64,000 bases of DNA from Nansenia antarctica (lineage: Eukaryota; Chordata; Actinopteri; Argentiniformes; Microstomatidae), in contig OZ022353.1 of the NCBI GenBank assembly GCA_963989245.1, positions 26,424,024 to 26,488,023 on the forward strand, written 5' to 3'. The notes beneath the pieces were generated by a model that ran no database searches, was not told where the DNA came from, and saw only the letters and a program-made list of their open reading frames with translations. Positions within the stretch are counted from its first letter, which is position 1, and every line of letters begins with the position of its first letter. The position numbers and the translations under genes were made by a program. Shown here one piece after another: positions 24,861 to 34,936 of the stretch.

Positions 24861-26192
24861 CTCTTCGAGAGCTGTTTTCAGTCATTAACAGAGCTGTTCT
24901 GAAAGTGTCCAAGCGGCCTGTTCTTAGAGTGGACTGTTTTTTGCATTCGTTCTCAAGTTATATCAAACTATCAAAGTGTTGTTTTCTGCCTTTCACGAGC
25001 ACATTTTGACTTGTTGTTGAATAATCCTATAATGTAACTCTAAATGACAATCAGAGCAACTTGAATTGCGTGTGTGCAGCCTTTTGCTCAAAAGTGATCA
25101 ACGTTTCGTTTTCAGAGTCTCTTTTGACAATCTCTTCGAGAGCTGTTTTCAGTCATTAACAGAGCTGTTCTGAAAGTGTCCAAGCGGCCTGTTCTTAGAG
25201 TGGACTGTTTTTTGCATTCGTTCTCAAGTTATATTAAACTATCAATGTGTTGTTTTCTGCCTTTCACGAGCACATTTTGACTTGTTGTTGAATAATCCTA
25301 TAATGTAACTCTAAATGACAATCAGAGCAACTTGAATTGCGTGTGTGCAGCCTTTTGCTCAAAAGTGATCAACGTTTCGTTTTCGGAGTCTCTTTTGACA
25401 ATCTCTTCGAGAGCTGTTTTCAGTCATTAACAGAGCTGTTCTGAAAGTGTCCAAGCGGCCTGTTCTTAGAGTGGACTGTTTTTTGCATTCGTTCTCAAGT
25501 TCTATCAGTGTTGTTTTCTGCTTTTCTGGAGCACATTTTGACTTGTTGCTGAATGCTCCTATAATGTAACTCTAAATGACAATCAGAGCAACTTGAATTG
25601 CGTGTGTGCAGCCTTTTGCTCAAAAGTGATCAACGTTTCGTTTTCGGAGTCTCTTTTGACAATCTCTTCGAGAGCTGTTTTCAGTCATTAACAGAGCTGT
25701 TCTGAAAGTGTCCAAGCGGCCTGTTCTTAGAGTGGACTGTTTTTTGCATTCGTTCTCAAGTTATATCAAACTATCAAAGTGTTGTTTTCTGCCTTTCACG
25801 AGCACATTTTGACTTGTTGTTGAATAATCCTATAATGTAACTCTAAATGACAATCAGAGCAACTTGAATTGCGTGTGTGCAGTCTTTTGCTCAAAAGTGA
25901 TCAACGTTTCGTTTTCAGAGTCTCTTTTGACAATCTCTTCGAGAGCTGTTTTCAGTCATTAACAGAGCTGTTCTGAAAGTGTCCAAGCGGCCTGTTCTTA
26001 GAGTGGACTGTTTTTTGCATTCGTTCTCAAGTTATATCAAACTATCAAAGTGTTGTTTTCTGCCTTTCACGAGCACATTTTGACTTGTTGTTGAATAATC
26101 CTATAATGTAACTCTAAATGACAATCAGAGCAACTTGAATTGCGTGTGTGCAGCCTTTTGCTCAAAAGTGATCAACGTTTCGTTTTCGGAGT
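23898..26192. repeat. 1345-bp five-monomer higher-order repeat, two units
   Basis: CTATCAATGTG (23898 and 25243), GCAGTCTTTTGC (24537 and 25882) and the eight-T run (24847 and 26192) all repeat at 1345 bp, which equals four A monomers (4 x 271) plus one B monomer (261). A single ancestral unit is at about 13142-14091. Confidence 0.88.
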
Positions 26193-26567
26193 TTTTTTTG
26201 ACAATCTCTTCGAGAGCTGTTTTCAGTCATTAACAGAGCTGTTCTGAAAGTGTCCAAGCGGCCTGTTCTTAGAGTGGACTGTTTTTTGCATTCGTTCTCA
26301 AGTTATATCAAACTATCAAAGTGTTGTTTTCTGCCTTTCACGAGCACATTTTGACTTGTTGTTGAATAATCCTATAATGTAACTCTAAATGACAATCAGA
26401 GCAACTTGAATTGCGTGTGTGCAGCCTTTTGCTCAAAAGTGATCAACGTTTCGTTTTCGGAGTCTCTTTTGACAATCTCTTCGAGAGCTGTTTTCAGTCA
26501 TTAACTGAGCTGTTCTGAAAGTGTCCAAGCGGCCTGTTCTTAGAGTGGACTGTTTTTTGCATTCGTT

Positions 26568-28450
26568 CTCAATTATATATCAAACTATCAAAGTGTTGTT
26601 TTCTGCCTTTCTCGAGCACATTTTGACTTGTTGTTGAATGCTCCTATAATGTAACTCTAAATGACAATCAGAGCAACTTGAATTGCGTGTGTGCAGCCTT
26701 TTGCTCAAAAGTGATCAACGTTTCGTTTTCAGAGTCTCTTTTGACAATCTCTTCGAGAGCTGTTTTCAGTCATTAACAGAGCTGTTCTGAAAGTGTCCAA
26801 GCGGCCTGTTCTTAGAGTGGACTGTTTTTTGCATTCGTTCTCAAGTTATATCAAACTATCAAAGTGTTGTTTTCTGCCTTTCACGAGCACATTTTGACTT
26901 GTTGTTGAATAATCCTATAATGTAACTCTAAATGACAATCAGAGCAACTTGAATTGCGTGTGTGCAGCCTTTTGCTCAAAAGTGATCAACGTTTCGTTTT
27001 CGGAGTTTTTTTTGACAATCTCTTCGAGAGCTGTTTTCAGTCATTAACAGAGCTGTTCTGAAAGTGTCCAAGCGGCCTGTTCTTAGAGTGGACTGTTTTT
27101 TGCATTCGTTCTCAAGTTATATCAAACTATCAAAGTGTTGTTTTCTGCCTTTCACGAGCACATTTTGACTTGTTGTTGAATAATCCTATAATGTAACTCT
27201 AAATGACAATCAGAGCAACTTGAATTGCGTGTGTGCAGCCTTTTGCTCAAAAGTGATCAACGTTTCGTTTTCGGAGTCTCTTTTGACAATCTCTTCGAGA
27301 GCTGTTTTCAGTCATTAACTGAGCTGTTCTGAAAGTGTCCAAGCGGCCTGTTCTTAGAGTGGACTGTTTTTTGCATTCGTTCTCAATTATATATCAAACT
27401 ATCAAAGTGTTGTTTTCTGCCTTTCTCGAGCACATTTTGACTTGTTGTTGAATGCTCCTATAATGTAACTCTAAATGACAATCAGAGCAACTTGAATTGC
27501 GTGTGTGCAGCCTTTTGCTCAAAAGTGATCAACGTTTCGTTTTCAGAGTCTCTTTTGACAATCTCTTCGAGAGCTGTTTTCAGTCATTAACAGAGCTGTT
27601 CTGAAAGTGTCCAAGCGGCCTGTTCTTAGAGTGGACTGTTTTTTGCATTCGTTCTCAAGTTATATCAAACTATCAAAGTGTTGTTTTCTGCCTTTCACGA
27701 GCACATTTTGACTTGTTGAATAATCCTATAATGTAACTCTAAATGACAATCAGAGCAACTTGAATTGCGTGTGTGCAGCCTTTTGCTCAAAAGTGATCAA
27801 CGTTTCGTTTTCGGAGTTTTTTTTGACAATCTCTTCGAGAGCTGTTTTCAGTCATTAACAGAGCTGTTCTGAAAGTGTCCAAGCGGCCTGTTCTTAGAGT
27901 GGACTGTTTTTTGCATTCGTTCTCAAGTTATATCAAACTATCAAAGTGTTGTTTTCTGCCTTTCACGAGCACATTTTGTCTTGTTGTTGAATAATCCTAT
28001 AATGTAACTCTAAATGACAATCAGAGCAACTTGAATTGCGTGTGTGCAGCCTTTTGCTCAAAAGTGATCAACGTTTCGTTTTCGGAGTCTCTTTTGACAA
28101 TCTCTTCGAGAGCTGTTTTCAGTCATTAACTGAGCTGTTCTGAAAGTGTCCAAGCGGCCTGTTCTTAGAGTGGACTGTTTTTTGCATTCGTTCTCAATTA
28201 TATATCAAACTATCAAAGTGTTGTTTTCTGCCTTTCTCGAGCACATTTTGACTTGTTGTTGAATGCTCCTATAATGTAACTCTAAATGACAATCAGAGCA
28301 ACTTGAATTGCGTGTGTGCAGCCTTTTGCTCAAAAGTGATCAACGTTTCGTTTTCAGAGTCTCTTTTGACAATCTCTTCGAGAGCTGTTTTCAGTCATTA
28401 ACAGAGCTGTTCTGAAAGTGTCCAAGCGGCCTGTTCTTAGAGTCGACTGT
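26568..28450. repeat. Second D-type trimer block (three units, offset 8848 from first)
   Basis: D monomers at 26568, 27382 and 28193 (gaps 814 and 811), eight-T runs at 27006 and 27817, the three-base deletion at 27708, TTTGTCTTG at 27978 and GTCGAC at 28442 all match 17720-19600 at offset 8848. Further right the match continues at 8577 (AATTTTATAATG at 20491 and 29068), meaning one 271-bp monomer was lost from this copy. Confidence 0.88.
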
Positions 28451-31400
28451 TTTTTGCATTCGTTCTCAAGTTATATCAAACTATCAAAGTGTTGTTTTCT
28501 GCCTTTCACGAGCACATTTTGACTTGTTGTTGAATAATCCTATAATGTAACTCTAAATGACAATCAGAGCAACTTGAATTGCGTGTGTGCAGCCTTTTGC
28601 TCAAAAGTGATCAACGTTTCGTTTTCGGAGTCTCTTTTGACAATCTCTTCGAGAGCTGTTTTCAGTCATTAACAGAGCTGTTCTGAAAGTGTCCAAGCGG
28701 CCTGTTCTTAGAGTGGACTGTTTTTTGCATTCGTTCTCAAGTTCTATCAGTGTTGTTTTCTGCTTTTCTGGAGCACATTTTGACTTGTTGCTGAATGCTC
28801 CTATAATGTAACTCTAAATGACAATCAGAGCAACTTGAATTGCGTGTGTGCAGCCTTTTGCTCAAAAGTGATCAACGTTTCGTTTTCGGAGTCTCTTTTG
28901 ACAATCTCTTCGAGAGCTGTTTTCAGTCATTAACAGAGCTGTTCTGAAAGTGTCCAAGCGGCCTGTTCTTAGAGTGGACTGTTTTTTGCATTCGTTCTCA
29001 AGTTATATCAAACTATCAAAGTGTTGTTTTCTGCCTTTCACCAGCACATTTTGACTTGTTGTTGAATAATTTTATAATGTAACTCTAAATGACAATCAGA
29101 GCAACTTGAATTGCGTGTGTGCAGCCTTTTGCTCAAAAGTGATCAACGTTTCGTTTTCAGAGTCTCTTTTGACAATCTCTTCGAGAGCTGTTTTCAGTCA
29201 TTAAGAGAGCTGTTCTGAAAGTGTCCAAGCGGCCTGTTCTTAGAGTGGACTGTTTTTTGCATTCGTTCTCAAGTTATATCAAACTATCAAAGTGTTGTTT
29301 TCTGCCTTTCACGAGCACATTTTGACTTGTTGTTGAATAATCCTATAATGTAACTCTAAATGACAATCAGAGCAACTTGAATTGCGTGTGTGCAGCCTTT
29401 TGCTCAAAAGTGATCAACGTTTCGTTTTCGGAGTCTCTTTTGACAATCTCTTCGAGAGCTGTTTTCAGTCATTAACAGAGCTGTTCTGAAAGTGTCCAAG
29501 CGGCCTGTTCTTAGAGTGGACTGTTTTTTGCATTCGTTCTCAAGTTCTATCAGTGTTGTTTTCTGCTTTTCTGGAGCACATTTTGACTTGTTGCTGAATG
29601 CTCCTATAATGTAACTCTAAATGACAATCAGAGCAACTTGAATTGCGTGTGTGCAGCCTTTTGCTCAAAAGTGATCAACGTTTCGTTTTCGGAGTCTCTT
29701 TTGACAATCTCTTCGAGAGCTGTTTTCAGTCATTAACAGAGCTGTTCTGAAAGTGTCCAAGCGGCCTGTTCTTAGAGTGGACTGTTTTTTGCATTCGTTC
29801 TCAAGTTATATCAAACTATCAAAGTGTTGTTTTCTGCCTTTCACGAGCACATTTTGACTTGTTGTTGAATAATCCTATAATGTAACTCTAAATGACAATC
29901 AGAGCAACTTGAATTGCGTGTGTGCAGCCTTTTGCTCAAAAGTGATCAACGTTTCGTTTTCAGAGTCTCTTTTGACAATCTCTTCGAGAGCTGTTTTCAG
30001 TCATTAAGAGAGCTGTTCTGAAAGTGTCCAAGCGGCCTGTTCTTAGAGTGGACTGTTTTTTGCATTCGTTCTCAAGTTATATCAAACTATCAAAGTGTTG
30101 TTTTCTGCCTTTCACAAGCACATTTTGACTTGTTGTTGAATAATCCTATAATGTAACTCTAAATGACAATCAGAGCAACTTGAATTGCGTGTGTGCAGCC
30201 TTTTGCTCAAAAGTGATCAACGTTTCGTTTTCGGAGTCTCTTTTGACAATCTCTTCGAGAGCTGTTTTCAGTCATTAACAGAGCTGTTCTGAAAGTGTCC
30301 AAGCGGCCTGTTCTTAGAGTGGACTGTTTTTTGCATTCGTTCTCAAGTTCTATCAGTGTTGTTTTCTGCTTTTCTGGAGCACATTTTGACTTGTTGCTGA
30401 ATGCTCCTATAATGTAACTCTAAATGACAATCAGAGCAACTTGAATTGCGTGTGTGCAGCCTTTTGCTCAAAAGTGATCAACGTTTCGTTTTCGGAGTCT
30501 CTTTTGACAATCTCTTCGAGAGCTGTTTTCAGTCATTAACAGAGCTGTTCTGAAAGTGTCCAAGCGGCCTGTTCTTAGAATGGACTGTTTTTTGCATTCG
30601 TTCTCAAGTTATATCAAACTATCAAAGTGTTGTTTTCTGCCTTTCACGAGCACATTTTGACTTGTTGTTGAATAATCCTATAATGTAACTCTAAATGACA
30701 ATCAGAGCAACTTGAATTGCGTGTGTGCAGCCTTTTGCTCAAAAGTGATCAACGTTTCGTTTTCAGAGTCTCTTTTGACAATCTCTTCGAGAGCTGTTTT
30801 CAGTCATTAAGAGAGCTGTTCTGAAAGTGTCCAAGCGGCCTGTTCTTAGAGTGGACTGTTTTTTGCATTCGTTCTCAAGTTCTATCAGTGTTGTTTTCTG
30901 CTTTTCTGGAGCACATTTTGACTTGTTGCTGAATGCTCCTATAATGTAACTCTAAATGACAATCAGAGCAACTTGAATTGCGTGTGTGCAGCCTTTTGCT
31001 CAAAAGTGATCAACGTTTCGTTTTTGGAGTCTCTTTTGACAATCTCTTCGAGAGCTGTTTTCAGTCATTAACAGAGCTGTTCTGAAAGTGTCCAAGCGGC
31101 CTGTTCTTAGAGTGGACTGTTTTTTGCATTCGTTCTCAAGTTATATCAAACTATCAAAGTGTTGTTTTCTGCCTTTCACGAGCACATTTTGACTTGTTGT
31201 TGAATAATCCTATAATGTAACTCTAAATGACCATCAGAGCAACTTGAATTGCGTGTGTGCAGCCTTTTGCTCAAAAGTGATCAACGTTTCGTTTTCAGAG
31301 TCTCTTTTGACAATCTCTTCGAGAGCTGTTTTCAGTCATTAAGAGAGCTGTTCTGAAAGTGTCCAAGCGGCCTGTTCTTAGAGTCGACTGTTTTTTGCAT

Positions 31401-31539
31401 TCGTTCTCAAGTTATATCAAACTATCAAAGTGTTGTTTTCTGCCTTTCACGAGCACATTTTGACTTGTTGTTGAATAATCCTATAATGTAACTCTAAATG
31501 ACAATCAGAGCAACTTGAATTGCGTGTGTGCAGCCTTTT

Positions 31540-33097
31540 GCTCAAAAGTGATCAACGTTTCGTTTTCGGAGTCTCTTTTGACAATCTCTTCGAGAGCTGT
31601 TTTCAGTCATTAACAGAGCTGTTCTGAAAGCGTCCAAGCGGCCTGTTCTTAGAGTGGACTGTTTTTTGCATTCGTTCTCAAGTTATATCAAACTATCAAA
31701 GTGTTGTTTTCTGCCTTTCTGGAGCACATTTTGACTTGTTGTTGAATGCTCCTATAATGTAACTCTAAATGACAATCAGAGTATGTTGAATTACGTGTGT
31801 GCAGCCTTTTGCTCAAAAGTTATCAATGTTTCGTTTTCAGAGTCTCTTTTGACAATCTCTTAAAGAGCTGATTTCAGTCATTAACAGAACTGTTCTGAAA
31901 GTGTCCAAGCAGCCTGTTCTGAGAGTGGACTGTTTTTTGCATTCGTTCTCAAGTTATATCAAAGTGTTGTTTTCTGCCTTTCTCGAGCACATTTGACTTG
32001 TTGTTGAATGCTCCTATAATGTAACTCTAAATGACAATCAGAGTATGTTGAATTACGTGTGTGCAGCTTTTTGCTCAAAAGTTATCAATGTTTCGTTTTC
32101 AGAGTCTCTTTTGACAATCTCTTAAAGAGCTGATTTCAGTCATTAACAGAACTGTTCTGAAAGTGTCCAAGCAGCCTGTTCTGAGAGTGGACTGTTTTTT
32201 GCATTCGTTCTCAAGTTATATCAAAGTGTTGTTTTCTGCCTTTCTCGAGCACATTTGACTTGTTGTTGAATGCTCCTATAATGTAACTCTAAATGACAAT
32301 CAGAGCAACTTGAATTGCGTGTGTGCAGCCTTTTGCTCAAAAGTGATCAACGTTTCGTTTTCAGAGTCTCTTTTGACAATCTCTTCGAGAGCTGTTTTCA
32401 GTCACTAACAGAGCTGTTCTGAAAGTGTCCAAGCGGCCTGTTCTGAGAGTGGACTGTTTTTTGCATTCGTTCTCAAGTTCTATCAGTGTTGTTTTCTGCT
32501 TTTCTGGAGCACATTTTGACTTGTTGCTGAATGCTCCTATAATGTAACTCTAAATGACAATCAGAGCAACTTGAATTGCGTGTGTGCAGCCTTTTGCTCA
32601 AAAGTGATCAACGTTTCGTTTTCGGGGTCTCTTTTGACAATCTCTTCGAGAGCTGTTTTCAGTCATTAACAGAGCTGTTCTGAAAGTGTCCAAGCGGCCT
32701 GTTCTTAGAGTGGACTGTTTTTTGCATTCGTTCTCAAGTTATATCAAACTATCAAAGTGTTGTTTTCTGCCTTTCTCGAGCACATTTTGACTTGTTGTTG
32801 AATGCTCCTATAATGTAACTCTAAATGACAATCAGAGCAACCTGAATTGCGTGTGTGCAGCCTTTTGCTCAAAAGTGATCAACGTTTCGTTTTCAGAGTC
32901 TCTTTTGACAATCTCTTCGAGAGCTGTTTTCAGTCATTAACAGAGCTGTTCTGAAAGTGTCCAAGCGGCCTGTTCTTAGAGTGGACTGTTTTTTGCATTC
33001 GTTCTCAAGTTATATCAAACTATCAAATTGTTGTTTTCTGCCTTTCACGAGCACATTTTGACTTGTTGTTGAATAATCCTATAATGTAACTCTAAAT
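31540..33097. repeat. Right part of 10.7-kb offset duplication (C-type cluster before MITE 2)
   Basis: Copy of the region preceding MITE 1: GAAAGCGTCC at 31626, C monomers at 31781 and 32043, the AGTCACTAAC monomer, CGGGGTC and AATTGTTG variants, all at offset 10715. It runs directly into MITE copy 2. Confidence 0.85.
33090..33097. repeat. Target site duplication of MITE copy 2, left
   Basis: CTCTAAAT, repeated at 33607-33614. Confidence 0.94.
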
Positions 33098-33606
33098 CAG
33101 TGGTCTTCAACCAGGGGTCCGCGACCCCTAGGGGGTTCGCAGAGGTACTGCAGGGGGTCCGCCAATTTTTTTCATAATAATTGACAATTATTCACCAAAT
33201 TGACAATTGTTCACCAAAATAATTTGTGAGAATTAAAAAATATTTAAAAAATGATATTGAGTAAAGTACAAACATTAATAGGCAATAATACACTACTTTT
33301 GACAAAAACTATTTACAAAATAAATGATTCCCATGATGCAGAGTCTAACATAAAGTTAGCATTTTTTTTTTTAACGTTAATCAATAACGGGAAATTATAT
33401 CTTTTTATCAATCACATATAGGCTAATAACCCAGCATATAAATAATAAGGTGGAATAAAAGGTGAATTAAGTAAATATAAAAGTTATTATAGGCCTTAAA
33501 ATGTGACACATTAAAAAAAATAAATATATATATACATATGGGGGTCCCTGTTCTGTTTGTCTCGCGTCCAAGGGGTCCTTGGGCTGAAAATGGTTGAAGA
33601 CCCCTG
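33098..33606. mobile_element. hAT MITE copy 2 (509 bp)
   Basis: Same element as copy 1, with identical termini (33098-33112 and 33592-33606) and the same CTCTAAAT duplication (33090-33097 and 33607-33614) at the same monomer position. It differs mainly in homopolymer and TA-run lengths, including an A-run interrupted by a T near 33521. The identical insertion site plus matching flanks show that it is a duplicate of the insertion seen at copy 1, not an independent transposition. Confidence 0.93.
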
Positions 33607-34427
33607 CTCTAAATGACAATCAGAGCAACTTGAATTGCGTGTGTGCAGCCTTTTGCTCAAAAGTGATCAACGTTTCGTTTTCGGAGTCTCTTTTGACAAT
33701 CTCTTCGAGAGCTGTTTTCAGTCATTAACAGAGCTGTTCTGAAAGTGTCCAAGCGGCCTGTTCTTAGAGTGGACTGTTTTTTGCATTCGTTCTCAAGTTA
33801 TATTAAACTATCAAAGTGTTGTTTTCTGCCTTTCACGAGCACATTTTGACTTGTTGTTGAATAATCCTATAATGTAACTCTAAATGACAATCAGAGCAAC
33901 TTGAATTGCGTGTGTGCAGCCTTTTGCTCAAAAGTGATCAACGTTTCGTTTTCGGAGTCTCTTTTGACAATCTCTTCGAGAGCTGTTTTCAGTCATTAAC
34001 AGAGCTGTTCTGAAAGTGTCCAAGCGGCCTGTTCTTAGAGTGGACTGTTTTTTGCATTCGTTCTCAAGTTATATCAAACTATCAAAGTGTTGTTTTCTGC
34101 CTTTCTCGAGCACATTTTGACTTGTTGTTGAATGCTCCTATAATGTAACTCTAAATGACAATCAGAGCAACCTGAATTGCGTGTGTGCAGCCTTTTGCTC
34201 AAAAGTGATCAACGTTTCGTTTTCAGAGTCTCTTTTGACAATCTCTTCGAGAGCTGTTTTCAGTCATTAACAGAGCTGTTCTGAAAGTGTCCAAGCGGCC
34301 TGTTCTTAGAGTGGACTGTTTTTTGCATTCGTTCTCAAGTTATATCAAACTATCAAATTGTTGTTTTCTGCCTTTCACGAGCACATTTTGACTTGTTGTT
34401 GAATAATCCTATAATGTAACTCTAAAT
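33607..34427. repeat. Satellite block 3 (three monomers between MITE copies)
   Basis: Three A monomers plus the target duplications, 821 bp. The first has TATATTAAAC, the second TCTCGAGC and CAACCTG, the third AATTGTTG. Target duplication copies lie at 33607-33614 and 34420-34427. Confidence 0.95.
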
Positions 34428-34936
34428 CAGTGGTCTTCAACCAGGGGTCCGCGACCCCTAGGGGGTTCGCAGAGGTACTGCAGGGGGTCCGCCAATTTTT
34501 TTCATAATAATTGACAATTATTCACCAAATTGACAATTGTTCACCAAAATAATTTGTGAGAATTAAAAAATATTTAAAAAATGATATTGAGTAAAGTACA
34601 AACATTAATAGGCAATAATACACTACTTTTGACAAAAACTATTTACAAAATAAATGATTCCCATGATGCAGAGTCTAACATAAAGTTAGCATTTTTTTTT
34701 TTAACGTTAATCAATAACGGGAAATTATATCTTTTTATCAATCACATATAGGCTAATAACCCAGCATATAAATAATAAGGTGGAATAAAAGGTGAATTAA
34801 GTAAATATAAAAGTTATTATAGGCCTTAAAATGTGACACATTAAAAAAAAAAAATATATATATACATATGGGGGTCCCTGTTCTGTTTGTCTCGCGTCCA
34901 AGGGGTCCTTGGGCTGAAAATGGTTGAAGACCCCTG
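34428..34936. mobile_element. hAT MITE copy 3 (509 bp)
   Basis: Third copy, termini at 34428-34442 and 34922-34936, target duplications CTCTAAAT at 34420-34427 and 34937-34944. Near-identical to copy 2, differing in the A/TA run near 34845-34860. Created with copy 2 by a 1330-bp tandem duplication. Confidence 0.93.

Larger units (their letters stand above)
22898..33097. repeat. Satellite array block 2 (about 38 monomers)
   Basis: Continues in the same phase and orientation as block 1. Class B monomers (TTCTATCAG) are now frequent, often every second to fifth monomer. The block contains the right copy of the 10756-bp offset duplication, a 1345-bp tandem unit, a second D-type trimer block and a repeat of the C-monomer cluster. 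The last 8 bases (33090-33097) are the left target duplication of MITE copy 2. No gene seen. Confidence 0.97.
33098..34936. repeat. 1330-bp composite repeat: three monomers plus MITE
   Basis: MITE starts at 33098 and 34428 are exactly 1330 bp apart, which equals 509 (element) + 8 (target duplication) + 813 (three 271-bp monomers). The monomers following each MITE begin with the TATATTAAAC variant, and those preceding each carry the CAACCTG and AATTGTTG variants. The MITE has thus become part of a tandem unit. A CGGGGTC (before copy 2) versus CGGAGTC (before copy 3) difference places one exchange junction near 32625/33955. Confidence 0.9.
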
